This document shows positions 47,500 to 60,776 of a stretch of DNA of 64,000 bases, one piece after another; position 1 is the first letter of the stretch, and the number at the start of each line of letters is the position of its first letter. The translations under genes and the position numbers were made by a program. The notes beneath the pieces are model-generated. The model made no database searches. It was not told where the DNA came from and saw only the letters and a program-made list of their open reading frames with translations. The stretch is from NCBI GenBank assembly GCA_905182995.1, contig CAJJDP010000050.1, forward strand, positions 252,877-316,876, read 5' to 3'. The DNA is from Paramecium octaurelia. Lineage: Eukaryota; Ciliophora; Oligohymenophorea; Peniculida; Parameciidae.

Positions 47500-50400
47500 A
47501 TGTAAAGATTTAAAGAATGGCTTAAGCCAATGTAGGATTACTTTTTGAATAGTTTTTCAGAGACATCTCAACTATTTCTTTCATATCTTTTGGGAGACTA
47601 TTTGGAAGACCCTAAATAATTAAATATAATCGCCCTAATTAAAGGCATAGATAAATTGTAATTAAATACAAATTATATTAATCAACTGTTGGGTAGCAGT
47701 CCTTTTAATTTTGAAGACGCATTTATTAGTAACGAATTCATTCTATATTTAAGAATCATTAAAAATATCAAATCTTAAATTTGAAGCTGAAAAAATAACA
47801 TTCGTTATTGTTTTAAAAGATAGGTCTGATGATGAAATAAAATAGTATTTACAGAATTTAGAAGAATTTAGGTAGCGTGAAAGTGCTAAAATCAATTATC
47901 TTTACAAATTAAGGAAAGAAGTGTATTAAAGAAATAATTTAGAATAAGGTTAGAGTTAGAATTATAGTGTTGAATCAGGATTTTTTAACTTTTTAACCCT
48001 GGCTGATACTTTGCTTAGTAATCTTTCGATTTCTATTAAAAATATATAAATAATATTTAAACTTGAACAGGCAGTTCAATATGAAATCTCAATTAGTGGT
48101 ATAAATCTGGAATTACATAAAGCTGAATCCAAGTAAATTATTTTATTTTATTATTAGCAATATACTTTATATAACTACCATTATTGATTTGATAGAATTA
48201 AAGTTAAGAAATGAACAAATAGCACTTATGGAGAAGGCCATGAAATTTAATATCATTCTAGAAACAAAAGAAGAGAATTAAGTTTAATTAAAATTAAATG
48301 GTAGCGTTTCTTCTCTTGATTTTTTGTTAAATAAAAAATAGATAAAAACTATTTTAAAGTCATACTCTAAATATCAATTGAAAGTAGACTAAACAAATAA
48401 GGCAATAATTTTACTTTAAAATCAATCTCCTGGTTTAGTATTAATTTAAAATGATAAGAAAAATATTAAACAGTTCGAAATGAAAAACATTGAAGCTTTA
48501 AATTCTGAACTGTAGAAATCTACTGAATTAAATTCATTTAGTAACTCGTAATCATAAGAAGTCTTTCAAAGCTTGTAATTAAATGTTGGAGAAACAAATT
48601 ATCATGTTGATTCAAACATAAAAAATTAATAAGAATAATTTAAATGCTATTTTTAAGGAATTAAACTTGCTGTATGCGAAGATGCTAAATACTTTCCTTT
48701 ATTAAGAGAACGATTCTTTCAAGATCTTGAATCTCATTTTTTTATTGAGATTGCAGATATTGTTACAGAGTATAATGAAAAATGCTTTAAATTAAATATC
48801 GAAAGAATGGCTGCTTACAGAATCAAACTTAACAGTCCTTTTTTTAACTAGAATTTAAGATAAACAAATAAATCGACCTATAATTCTGATAGGTTTTTCA
48901 GCTGTCAATCCATTGGAAAATAAGAATTTCTTGTCACTCCGGTTGTTTTAATAGGATAGCATCTACTGTAAAATATAGAATACAATTAATCTAAATACAA
49001 TTTCCAGAATTTACAATAATAATCAGATGGTAAGAAGGCAATTGATGTAAATATCTAATTATTAAAGTGCAAAGATAAAAATGTATTCTATTCAATAAAA
49101 GGAGAATTCTCATAAATCATAGCTTCATTCAGGCATGATTCAATTATGAATTTATTGACTTATGTGCCTAAAGCATAGATACAACAATTGCCCTAAACAA
49201 AGAAAGATGTTTTGTATGGATTTGATATATAAATACCTCATATTAGGTTAAGTTACTTAATAAATGAAAAAACTGTCTCTCTTAAAACAAAAGGAATAAC
49301 AGTAAAATAAAAGCCAACGAAAACAGTCGAATTAAAAACTGGGTTTTTAGAGTCATTTGAAGAAGCCAAATATTTCTAAAATCCTATTCAACTCATTAGT
49401 GTTAGTTTTCATTAAATTGAATTAGAATTGGAAGGATAAAATATATTGATTATAGATTAAGATAATGTTAATAAAATACACACATATCCAACAATTTATT
49501 TTGCCTTTTAAGAAATCAAATAAATGAAAAAGGAAAGAATAGATGAATTAGAAAGTGTATTTAATTACCAAAAATAAAAATGTGACTTAATAATTAGCGG
49601 ATTAATTCCAAATCTGAAATTGCAACTTTCAGACAATTTTCTGTAATGGTTGATATCATTAAAACAATATTAATAATAATTCATAAAAGTAAAAAAGTAG
49701 AATGTGAAGAAAATATCATAGATGTACTTTTACTAACTGAAAATAAACTTTGCCTGCATTGGAATAGAAGATAATTCTTTAAGTAATTTATTTTATTTAG
49801 AACTTCGAACAGTAAATATAGTAAAGGCTAAATAAATTTTAATTTTAATTCAAGATATTATTGCTATTGATTCTTAAAGTTAAACTCCCTAAAATACAGA
49901 TTAAAAATTTAAGAATTTTAAGTCTACGCAAATGTTTTTATATAGAATGAAAAATGAAGTGAATTCAATAGATCAATTTGAAATATCAAATAACCCATTG
50001 TCAATAGATTATGGAAAATACATAATTTAAGCATATTTTAAAGAAAAAATTGTTATAAAGATGAAAAATATATGTTTTAGACTTTCAGATTTTTAATTTA
50101 AATCTTTTCTAAAAATGAAAAAGCTTATTAATTATTATATGGAAGTTGATAGTTAAATTTAAGAAGATTGGTTATGTAAAGCATAAATAATTTTGGATGA
50201 TGTGAATGAAGAAAAATAAATCCAATTAAATTTAGAAGAGGATTGTTTTATTGATTTTTTGCCCTTAGTTTCAGTAGAAACATTCTCTAATCAAAATGAA
50301 ATTGAACGTTTACTTGCGTATTCAAATAGTAGAATTTTACTCAGAGTTAATAATGCAATGATTAGTTCTATTATAGAAATAAGTAGCATAGAAATGTACA

Positions 50401-51644
50401 TTATAGGATAAAATGAAGTGAATAACTTGTTTCCATTAATTTTAAATGGGTTTTTCGATAATAAATCTCATATTTTATAATTTGGATCCTAATTGAAATT
50501 TAAAGATGTAAAATATTAAGATAAGTTAATTAGTATAGATTAAATTGTAGGAAAATTTAAATATGATACAATACAAACAATCATAGAAATTATTAAAGAT
50601 TTAATAAAATTAACACCATAAGCAGGTAGATAGGCTTCAGAAGAGTAATATAATATTTCCTAGGATTTCAATTAATAGCTCATTAACGAGAAGATTGTTG
50701 AGAAAGTTTATCAATTTGATGTAAGCTAAATAGCTATAGAATTAGAATAAGGAGCTACATATTATGATGTTGATTTTATTTATGATGATACTGAATAGGA
50801 TGAGGAGTTTGATTAGACCTAAGACTCAAATAAAATTTGCTTTAACTTTTCAAGATGTCTGATTAAGGTTGAAATGTATAAAGAAGGTTAGATTGGAATT
50901 GGGTATAGATCTAATTTCGAAATATAAGATAAAATTGACAAGTTATATCATAAACTAGTTTTGTGCCCCGATTCAGAGGAGTTTGAGTTATAAGATAATT
51001 CTCCATTTAAATTTGGTTTGATTATTGAAAACCAAGCATACACAGGATTTATTTCAATAGTCCCTATGAAAATTTATATATCTGGACCTCTACTCTAGTT
51101 TATCATTAATTTCATGTCCAATAAGATCAAAAATGAGGAAAGGATTGATTTGGATGAAATAGAAATACTACAAGACGCATTGCCAATTATATGGTTGAAA
51201 AGCTTATAAATTTGTTAAACTAGATTGAATATTACATATGATTCATCTGGATTAAAAGTAGATGGTTTATTGAAAGGGTTGTTAAGAATTAGTTCATTTT
51301 GCAATTTATAGATAACTCTAAAGAATACAGAAATTGAAAGTAAAGGAGATATATAACATGTTAAATAGAAAATTATAGAAAGCATTTAAGAGAGTTTTGG
51401 TTCAAAGTATTAGATTGCTGGGAAAGCTTTGCAAAGCTTAGATGCTTTTGCTTAAGTAAAGTATTTAGGGCAGGAAATATTGAATTTGTTTACTAGTCCT
51501 TTTGAAAAATTAGGAGGGTCAAGTAGTAGTATAGATTTATCAAGATCGTTAAGTGAAGTGTTTTCAAATTTAAAGAATGGGTAGGAAATGATTCAAAGTT
51601 TCAAATTTTCATCTTTACCAAGTTCATTACTTAAGAGATATTGA
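47500..51644 (+). CDS. Chorein/ATG2-like lipid-transfer protein
   Basis: About 1,350 residues with scattered short introns, not all placed (one at about 48136, GTAAATTATT...ATTAG). Starts MQRFKEWLKPMQDYFLNSFS. The first 110 residues match the chorein-N pattern of VPS13/ATG2 proteins: LSYLLGDYLEDPKQLNIIAL, IKGIDKLQLNTNYINQLLGS, SPFNFEDAFISNEF. The middle is long, strand-rich and low in recognisable motifs, as in these rod-shaped lipid channels. The C-terminus has helical segments (QIAGKALQSLDAFAQVKYLG). Length is near that of ATG2 and far below VPS13, so an autophagy lipid-transfer role is the likelier guess. Family assignment rests mainly on the N-terminus. Confidence 0.6.
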
Positions 51645-51680
51645 AATTTTTAATAATAAGTATTCATTAATATTTTTATA

Positions 51681-52214
51681 ATGTACTTTAATAATGAAAT
51701 GTAATAGGAACGAAACAAATACATATTTCTAATGAATGTTGTTTCAGCTTTGTTGGATTTAAACATTTCAACTAATTGTCGATTGACAGGTCTGGTTTTC
51801 ACTAGATTAGCATATAATTATAGTAAAGTAATGCCAAGCGAATAAGAAAAAATAAAGAAAATTTATTACAGTTAGGCTCAAGACTTAGGCAGTTAATTCA
51901 ATCAAAGTCTAATAGAAGGCTTAGTAAAAATATAGTAATTTGAATAAAATACTGTGATAAATTACATTGATGAATTGCGGCAATACATAGATTAAGAAGT
52001 GTAGGAATAACAATTAAAATTTATACTCGCCTGTCACCTAAACAATGTCATAGATGCTTTAAAAATAGAGGAATTCTTTAGAAAATATATAATTTAAGAG
52101 GAAGCAAGATTTCAGAAGTAGCCGTACTTTGAAGTGATCCACAGTTTATCATTGACTCAATTGCTTATATATATTGATGCTAAGATTCGAACCATTCTGT
52201 ATAATCAACAATGA
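51681..52214 (+). CDS. Hypothetical helical protein, intronless
   Basis: 177 residues, MYFNNEMQQERNKYIFLMNV to LYNQQ. Fully open with the ciliate code, Gln-rich and helical (EFFRKYIIQEEARFQKQPYF, SLSLTQLLIYIDAKIRTIL). It follows the chorein-like gene by 36 bp on the same strand. Function unknown. Confidence 0.6.
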
Positions 52215-52285
52215 ACTACATTATGTATAATTTAACAAAGATTAATATACTAATATCAGAGTCTAAGTTAAATGTTTAAATTATT

Positions 52286-54198
52286 TCATATTAATAAAGG
52301 TATTTCTCGAACCTTTAAGTAAGACGGCTCTAATTAGGATTAATCCGAAAATATTAAGAACGAAATAGTATTCTAGAATGCGGACATTTGGGATGTCTGA
52401 TATTAATTAATCTAGATGTTATTATTAGGACCTATATTGTCTAAAAGCAAGCAAGTTATTTCTGAAATAATGGAGCCATCTTCAAAGAAATGAGATTTTT
52501 AATCATTGTTAGTAAAATTCTTGTGAAAAGTAAGATTATTTAAATTAATGTACTCATTGCTTGAAAAAATGAATGTGAATTGAACTAACTTGAATTATTG
52601 TGTTGCAGATCCATCATTAATTTAGTTATTTTTACATCCTTGGGTTTTTAGTTTTTTTTCATTACGATTCTATTGGAATTCTTCAATTATTCTCAAACTG
52701 ATCATGCTGTTTTCATTCATGTTCTTTATCAACTCATCAAATATATTAATTAAGATCTAAGTTAGATATTTAATATTGATATTAAAAGAACAGTTCCTTT
52801 CAATATAATTTTAAAGTTTAAATTTAATAGAATAATGAGTAGATATGGCTTAAAAGTATTGATTAATTGTTGCTATATAACTTTCAAATTTGAAAGGTTG
52901 ATGTATTGATTTCATCCCAACAATTTTATTTTTTTAAAAAAACAACATATAGTTTCGAATGTAATTAATGATAGACAAATTAAGACACTCTATTGAAATT
53001 AATTTTTATTATTCGATCGAGTTTTCTAACTTGACTTTTTTCATCTCGTCATAAAGAAGAGTTTGCTTTCTAACTATTTTCGAAGACATCTTTATGATAA
53101 GCTATTGATATTCTTTAATTTAGCTTTCATATTTATTGATCAAATTAGGAACTTTTTCTGATTTGATTATGGCAAAAATAATTGGTTTACCAAAATTGAG
53201 AAATCTAATTTGTAAACACATTTTTTTGGTTTCATTTTTTATCAAATCATGCTAATAAATTTCCAAAATACCATTTTATTGCTCTCTTTAACTTGAAAAC
53301 TTTTCAAAACTTTGGATCCTTTAGAAAAAAACTTCTTCTAAATTTATGAGTTTTGTTGAGCTTTTATCTCTTAATTTGGTTTAGCTTTCACTTGATTTCA
53401 TCATAACAAAGGTGGACCTCAAAAATCCTTTAATTTGTTCTGTTTCTTTTATGTTCATTAATTCTACGAAGCTGTTATTCTGAAATTCTAAAATAAATTA
53501 TCTACTTCTTTCATCTAAACTTAATGCAAACATTGCATCATTTACAAATTCATTGATCAAATCTCTAAATTACAATCAACACATACTTCTGCTTGTTTGA
53601 AATCAGGTTAAGAGAAAAAGCAAGTCTAGATGTATACTCATTCATATATCCCCAAATTCCTATAAAAGTAGTACATGAGACAGTCTGAAATACAAAGGCT
53701 AAATTCTCAGCCTTATACACATCGAATACGCCTAATAATACAAATGGAGTGATTATAGTATAAGCTACTTTAAGCCTATTATCACTATATTACATTGTAC
53801 CGATTGCCAAAGCACAGGTATTGAAGCCAAATATAAAATTAGGTCTAAATTATAGAGGTGAATTACATTGAAAAGCCAGCGAAGGCAATCAAAATGTTGG
53901 TTGTTACTGCCCAAACATAATAAAATGAGAATACCAATTTTAGATAAGGTAAGATCCTTCTGCTTATTATTAATAAGAAGACGCATCCCCCTGATACAAA
54001 ACTCATCAGTATAGACAAGAGTTGAGATTATTATTGGATGATAAATGTTAAAAGGCAAATAAATGCAGCAATACTTATAGTAAGGTTTAGTATGCGGAAG
54101 GATATCAATCTAATTTTATTTAAGTGCTCCTCGTACTGAGATTCGAATTCTGGATCGAAAAACTTTAAACTCCACTTATCGAAAGGCAAATTAAGCAT
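52286..54198 (-). CDS. Membrane histidine-kinase-like receptor, probably catalytically dead
   Basis: 637 codons of genomic span minus two 22-nt introns give 622 residues, exact frame. Start MLNLPFDKWSLKFFDPEFES. Six or so membrane helices occupy residues 35-230 (ISIAAFICLLTFIIQ, CVFLLIISRRILPYLKLVFS, VAYTIITPFVLLGVF). A PAS-like region follows (NDAMFALSLDERSRQFILEF). The C-terminus keeps an ATPase-like N-box skeleton (KYLTQILINIFDELIKNMNE) and the closing DNIGPNNNIQINQYQTSQMS / NTISFLIFSDQ seen in ciliate histidine kinases. No SHELRTPL H-box and no DxGxG/GxGxG G-boxes are visible. It may signal by binding rather than catalysis. Confidence 0.65.
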
Positions 54199-54379
54199 TA
54201 AAATTGAAGTTATATTATTGTAATTATTTGCGTATAATAAGATAATGATATAATTAATCGTATTGGTATAATATAAGTTAGTAGAAAAAAACTTATAGAT
54301 TCTAAAAACTAAATATCATTTTTGATTACTAAATAATTGTGATCATAAATTGGGGTATTTGATTATTTTCAGAGTATGA

Positions 54380-55071
54380 GTTTTAACATAATTAATTTAT
54401 TAATGGAAGATTATTTGTGGACCAATATTTTTTAGCTCGAGTAACCTAGTTATTTTATACTTTATGTGATAATATTTAGACTTACTGTGAAGAAAAAGAA
54501 TATTCTGTTGAAGGTTGAATAAGTTTGAGGATATCTGGGATGTTTTACATTAGAGGATGATTTGTATTAAATTGTGATACAGACAGGAACAAATTTAAAG
54601 GAAATTTTAGGCTTAATTGACACATTTGCAGAATTTGATGAGATATTGAATACCCTTTTGCATAATTGCTCCAAATTTAAGTGTGAATTAATTACAAAAC
54701 TGTCCTCTCTTGGTCAAAATTTAATGTTAATTCTAACTTTTGGGATAATGTTAATTTAGTAGAGTACGAGAAGGAAGGATTTCAATATTATGTCTGTCAA
54801 TTTTGTTTATAAAAGTTTTAATTAGATTGAGACTGTTATTCTAAGATAATTACTTGTAATTTCAATTAATTCACATAGCCAATAGGTAATTAAGCTGATT
54901 AACATTTGAGATCAGATATTAAAGTTCTAGAAAAAGTTTAGTAAGAGCTTTGTGAATAATTGAGTAAAGAAAGAAGTTCATGAACCTAATTTATTTAATA
55001 TAAAAGAAGACTTTGAAAAAGAATCTAAAGGGTAAGTATTTAAAGAGAATTAATGGATATAAAGTAGTTGA
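54380..55071 (+). CDS. Hypothetical Cys-containing protein, 5' end unresolved
   Basis: Protein-like segments: EFQHNQFINGRLFVDQYFLA and VTQLFYTLCDNIQTYCEEKE, then after an intron of about 40 nt a run beginning EDDLYQIVIQTGTNLKEILG, and later YEKEGFQYYVCQFCLQKFQL and KVLEKVQQELCEQLSKERS. Cys pairs (CDNIQTYC, VCQFC) hint at zinc binding. An acceptor-like TTTTCAG at about 54374 suggests a missing upstream first exon. TGA at 55069-55071. Convergent with eIF2A, 41 bp apart. No family assigned. Confidence 0.4.
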
Positions 55072-55112
55072 TATATTTTGATCAATTGTTATTTGTATTT
55101 TGATATATTTAA

Positions 55113-56795
55113 TCATTCATGCCACATAGGATAGCAATTCTATCCCAAGTCTTGATTTGGCTCATTTTAAAAGTCATTTTGATGTAAATGCTTTTATTTT
55201 TATTTATAATTTTGATGATTCATCTATTTGTTTTACTTTTATTTTTATTTTTTTTCTAATTTCATCTATTGCTATTATTATAGGTGTTGCTAATGTTATT
55301 ATTCTATTTCTTCTGCAGTAGGCTATTAAATAATAGGATCTTGTCTTCTCATAAAGATTTGTTTCTGAGGTGCTGGTTTAGGAGGTGCTGCAGTTTAGAT
55401 CAACTAAACATTTTATTAATTTTAGGGTGGAGATCTTAAAGTTGATAATTTTTCATCTTTCTGCAACTTCCTTGGCTGATCATTTACCTTGGCTTCCTTC
55501 ATTTATTTGATAAAGTCTAGATGTTATATGAAATACAATACCAACTCCAGTCGTTAGATTAATCTGCTTTGATTACTTGACTTCCTCTATAATGTTGATT
55601 TAGATATTCAAATTATTATCATTGACCCATTTAATCTCATACAATTCTTCAAACTTTTCCTTACGTAATAATTCACCATATTTAGAACATATAATAAATT
55701 AGTTATCAACTCGTAATCTTGGAAAAGTTGTAGCTAATAAAAAGTGTTCTCCATTTGGACTCCATTCAAACTACACTACTTTGTCTTATCTCGTTTGACC
55801 AACCTTCTTGAGGCTGTCCATCTCATAAATATATATGTCTCCAGTCAGATTTCCAAAACCACACAGGGCAACCAAATTATTCTTAGGAAAAATTGAATTT
55901 ATATGAGCTTGAAGTATTAGATATTCTTTTTCTCCTTGCTTATTAAATAGGATTGCACCTGCTGGCATATAACCGGAAATGACTATAAATCCATTCTAAA
56001 CCCATTGAACATCATGGATAGGTCCTTCAAATAATTCTATATTTTATAATTTATCTTCAGTCCAATGATTTAAGTGGTGAGTACCAAAATAACTCTGATT
56101 GGTGTGATCATCTAGGGTCTATGACCAAATTAGTAGGATTTTTCCATCGTCTGACCACAACTATTTAACTTCATTCGAGGGGGGAATCGAATGTTCGAAA
56201 TGCTTATTCGTATCATAGTTATCAATAATAAGTTGGCAATCTTTTAAGTCTTCTAAATGTTTTATTAATGTAACAGATGATAAGTATAATGAATCCCTTT
56301 AAGTTGAAATCGTAAAATCGCCATACTCTGGGCATTTAAATTATTTCAGCTATTAGAAAGTTGCTGTTTCATAAACTAATCCTTTACAAAAGCAAAGTGA
56401 TCCTGTTGAATCAAATTTAACATCATGAGGAAATGCCTTAACAAAATTCTATGTTTTTGTTGAAAATAACATGGTTTCCTTGGCTTATAATATAATGTAT
56501 TCATAGTCTGGAGAGAATTATATTGCCTAAACTTTCATTTGAATATTAAACTTGCTGTTACCCCAGTGTTCAATGCCGAAATCTCCTCCAAACTACATTT
56601 TAATAGATGAAATACCACAATACTATATTTTGAGACGGCCATACATTTAATGGATGCATGATTGGAAATTTAAGTTGAGTTAGTGAATGTGTTATCCAAT
56701 CCATCTAATCCATTTGAATGTCTATATACAACAGAATAAGTTAATTCAGGGAGAGTTTCTTATTATGTAAGGAGGAGTTGATATAATTGCTACAT
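55113..56795 (-). CDS. EIF2A: Eukaryotic translation initiation factor 2A
   Basis: 544 residues; introns of 23 and 25 nt, exact frame. WD-propeller body with the family's hallmark run VQWVQNGFIVISGYMPAGAI, LFNKQGEKEYLILQAHINSI, ALCGFGNLTGDIYIYEMDSL, FEWSPNGEHFLLATTFPRLR, where human eIF2A has FAWCPDGEHILTATCAPRLR. The C-terminus is a long Lys/Gln/Glu tail (EKKQKQKQNKQMNHQNYKQK) like the tRNA/mRNA-binding tail of the family. eIF2A delivers initiator tRNA under special conditions and assists non-AUG starts. Start at 56795 gives a 26-residue leader before the first propeller strand. Identification is firm. Confidence 0.93.
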
Positions 56796-57119
56796 TTTGA
56801 GTATTAAATATTTAATTAATTATTGATTATAAATACTCCAATTTTTGCAATAAATTTATCATTAGGAATCGATAATAACTAGAGGATGAGTAGAAAAGTA
56901 CAATTGGACTAAATAGGCTGGCTGGCTCAACTTAATACAAGAGTCTTATTTCAATTAGCTGATAACACCTTTTGTTTCATAAGAAATTAATATTTACAAA
57001 TGATCATAATATAATGAATTAATAAAGTTGGGATATTAATAATTAATTTTCATATATTTTATCAAAAATGGCATCTATGTTATTATATATATTTTTTTTA
57101 AAATCCAAGACTGTTCTGT
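56796..57119. promoter_or_regulatory. Divergent intergenic region
   Basis: 324 bp between the eIF2A start and the next forward gene. AT-rich, with no supported coding frame (a short ORF from 57068 is out of frame with the gene). Confidence 0.4.
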
Positions 57120-58679
57120 ATGATTCTAAAGGAATAATAAATCATTGAGAATATTGATTCAAGTGAATATCATTTTAATTCAGTTACAACACACTCAGGT
57201 TTTTTAGTTTAATAAATAGACAAGGTTCTAATACAACAAATGATGAGTTTCTGAAGACTTCGCAAATGCAATTTAAAAAGGAGCTCAAACAATATATTGT
57301 TTTTTAGTATGTAAGAGTACATATAAATGCTAGCCATAAATAGACAATCAGTAGCTATTCTGTCTTTTAAGTTTTTTCAAGAATGAATCATTACGTATTA
57401 AATATAAGTAAAGAGGGTAGAAAATCGAGATGAGAAAAAAAGAAAGAATGTTTTAATAGATGACAAACTAACTTTTGGCTCTTTGGAGAAATTGGTATTT
57501 TAAGATTAAACCATCATTCCAAATGATTACGTTCTACCAGACTGTGAAATCATTTAATGTCTCATTACAAAACAAGTAATAACTTGCTTAGTCTCCTTAG
57601 CAAAAGCGTTTGTCTTACTCATTTATTATGTTCTTAAGTATTCTGAAACAACTAGATATAGTAATACCAATCACAGCTATTAAATTGATCAAATAATTCG
57701 CATCTGAAAAGCCTAATTGTATAGTTGATATAGGAAGACAGAAGATGGTTTATGTACATTTTATCATGGAGTTTTAGATATGGATGAACAGCAATGATGA
57801 GAGGAATCTCTGTTACAAAAATGATGAAATACTATTAGGCAAGGACTTAAAAATGATTGTTCATTCTGTGAGATGTATAAAGGAGGAACTGATAGATATG
57901 AAAAAGGAAGTTAACTTATAGAATGTTTAGAAATTTCTGAAAGGATTTAAAAAAATAGATATTATTGGTATATCTTATTCAGTCCAACAGATTTTGAGAA
58001 AACTTATGGATGCTTTTGAGGTTTAAGAAGTGTAATAATATGAGGAAATTGTATTAACAATATAATTAATTTTAGTATTATGCCATCATTAGTTATCCGT
58101 TGCTGATTTTAGAAATATAAAATGTTAAGTTTATAGCCATTTATGGACACGAAGGAGAATACTATCAATTTGGATGCACTTATAATTTACCAATCATAAA
58201 CAGGATTATTAGTGAATAAGTTGACAAGTGAGTACCTTTTAACCCTATGTAGTTATCAATTTTATGTAATTTATCAATAAGACTAATGGAGAATATACGA
58301 TGGGAAATACAACTACCCAAACCTCGAGATATTAAAGAGCAAATATGGTAAAAACAGTATTATAATAGGAACTTGGAAAAAGATCAAAAATAAATAGTTT
58401 TAATTAAAAAACTCAGATACTTTCCGCATAAATCAGTTTTACTTTAACATCTCTGAGCTGAAATAAGAAAATGCTCACAAACAAACTTAAAGTTAGTGTT
58501 ATTGCGAAGAGATTATTAAAAAAGATGTTTCTGAAATACCAGACATAACTATCAGGGAAAAAACCAAAATATCTGCTAAATCTTATAAAAAAGCAAATTT
58601 ATTATAATCACAAATCCTAACTGATAAAGGATATTAAGAAATACAACTAGAGTAAGAGTGCAATGCATTTTTTTCATGA
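57120..58679 (+). CDS. Multi-exon hypothetical protein, middle unresolved
   Basis: The 5' part is well supported: MILKEQQIIENIDSSEYHFN, HSGFLVQQIDK, a 23-nt intron, FLKTSQMQFKKELKQYIVFQ, a 23-nt intron, PQIDNQQLFCLLSFFKNESL, a 26-nt intron, then GKNVLIDDKLTFGSLEKLVF and PNDYVLPDCEIIQCLITKQ. The 3' exon also reads well (YGKNSIIIGTWKKIKNKQFQ, ending QLEQECNAFFS at TGA 58677-58679). Between about 57620 and 58330 two frames compete (one with DRYEKGSQLIECLEISERIQ) and I could not place the introns. No known domain recognised. Confidence 0.5.
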
Positions 58680-58867
58680 ATTTTTTTTAAACATTCTCAT
58701 AAATTTCAAAATTATCTATAATGAATTTTTATTATCTAAGGATCCAGTCCCTCTCAAGCAAGCAATTTAAGAACAAAAGTTAATGGGTTTTAAGATGATG
58801 TTTTATAAATATAAATAAATAATATAGATTGATTTAAGAGAGAAATATCATATATAATTAATGTTTT

Positions 58868-59146
58868 TCACTTTTACTCAATCTTTACTTTTTTCCTCCT
58901 CTCATAGTATTCTAGTTTTTGAATTTTTTCATACTATTCATCCTTTTCCTCAATTTCTTTTTTTTCTTCACCGTATTGCGGATTATTTACACTTTGTGAT
59001 TTCTAATTTTTATTTAGATTAGTTTTTTCATTAAAAGAACTATCATCCTCCTCAGAATTCATGATCTCATCATATATATCGTAGATCAACAAGTTTGCAT
59101 TAAAGTCAACTTAGTTATTGATATCCAGTATGGAGTCCTTATTCAT
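58868..59146 (-). CDS. Small acidic, highly charged protein
   Basis: 92 residues, no introns, MNKDSILDINNQVDFNANLL to ERRKKVKIEQK. An acidic first half (NSEEDDSSFNEKTN) is followed by a Glu/Lys-rich single helix (EEKKEIEEKDEQYEKIQKLE). No family. It starts 72 bp downstream of the MFS gene's stop on the same strand. Confidence 0.55.
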
Positions 59147-59218
59147 AAAATATTAATTTAATCAAATAAATATAATTAATTGATTGAATTATTAATTTCT
59201 CAAAATCTTCTATTTTTC

Positions 59219-60776
59219 TCATATTCCTTCTTGAGTTGATTGATTCACTTATGTGTTTTCTTCTTCTTCCTCTTCTTTAGGTAGTTTAACTCTAGAAAAA
59301 CAAATAGCAGCTGCTAAAAACGATAAAAATAGCAATAAACATCCGTAGAAAGCTTAGGTTCTAATTATAATATTGGCTCATTACTTATTTTGATCATGGG
59401 TTATTAATGAGAGAATCTCGCCAAAAACGAAACTCCAAATGTGAACACCAGCTAATAAAAATCCAACTGCTATAGTTTGATTAATAGGGTGCAAGACCTT
59501 GCATGCTAATTCAAGTTGCAAAGGTATGCAAGGAATCACAAAAAAGCCAAGAACCTATAAAACTAAAAAAGAATACTGAATAGCATAATAGAACTAGAGG
59601 CAAGCTTTCAGTCATCAATGCAAAGTAGCTCAAACCCAGACTAGCTAAAACTGGGATCAAATTGAACAACACTATTTTCTTATGATTCAAGTGATATTTT
59701 CTGATTAAGATCGAATACATAACAGAACTGACGAATCCGCAAACAATGGGAGAACTTTCTGAGCTGTTACAATCTAAATACTATACATATGAAGCTGGTT
59801 TATGAGGGAGTGAAGCCAAAAGGATTAAAAAGGTATGAAATGACAACAGCCAGAGCATGGAAACCACCCATCAATAGACTGTAGCAGACGAACAGTAGGA
59901 TCTAATAAGATGATAAATTTAAGAGTTACAAAGTTTTTATTCTTTGCAGTCATTTTCAACGACTACAGATAAGTAAATTCATCTCTAGATTTATTGATAG
60001 GACCAGGTGGAGTAGGAGGACTTGGTCTGAAGAAAAGAATGGCAGGAATTAAAATAGCACTAAAGATTTCTAATTCAATCACCATCAATTATCCAGTTAA
60101 CAATTTACCATCATCGGGATCTGTTTCATACTTATAACCTTTGAATATTTGCCCAGGTATTATGACACTAAGTATGATTATTAGGTGTACCCAAATACAC
60201 TTGAACATGTAATAATGAATGAGAAGGCAATCATAACAGTAGTTTTATCTTCTGGTTTGAACCATTCTTTGGCAACGTTGGCTTGAATATTGATAATGAA
60301 GGGTCTTCCCATGCCTGCGACAAGAGACCCCAAAATAACAGTATAGAATCTATATTTTAGTGAAAGTATGCAACCTCTCTGTGATAACGGTAGCAGTTCT
60401 AATCAATGCGCCTAGCAATGTTAAAGCACAGCCAATTTTGAGACTTACTGAAATATCTGTTTGATTGACAATAAATGTTTCTGTTTTTAAGATTGATTGA
60501 TTTACATACGAAAGTCAGGAGAGGATGCATAAGTAGAAATCCGTTGGCAGCTAATGAAATGATAAAGGTGGGTATTTCATAAATGGCTGACAGAACGGAT
60601 GCGATTGGATTGCAAGTTGAAAACATCATTGATGAACAGATCTTGAAATTTAGAAATTGAAATACAGTTGAGAATGCGAAAAATGATGCCATTATATATC
60701 TTCTTTTGTATACTTTGTATTCTTCAGTTTAGTCATTGATTTCTGGTTTGGCAAGATGCACCATGGCCATTTCCAT
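59219..60776 (-). CDS. Major facilitator superfamily transporter
   Basis: Starts MEMAMVHLAKPEINDQTEEY, then KVYKRRYIMASFFAFSTVFQ into the first membrane helix; about twelve helices follow (for example YEIPTFIISLAANGFLLMHP, ASLGLSYFALMTESLPLVLL, YGCLLLFLSFLAAAICFSRV) before an acidic tail LPKEEEEEENTQVNQ. The short cytosolic N-terminus, the pattern of helix 1-2 and a central loop with charged residues (about 59970-60050) resemble the FLVCR/DIRC2 branch. Substrate cannot be read from sequence. Several 21-26-nt introns interrupt the helices and were only partly placed. Confidence 0.7.

Noticed and set aside
52272-52493. Forward 67-codon gene (MFKLFHINKGISRTFKQDGS) with a neat 21-nt intron
   Set aside because: It lies antisense inside the histidine-kinase-like gene, whose C-terminus there matches the family ending and whose frame arithmetic is exact. 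Both cannot be coding, and the reverse gene has better support.
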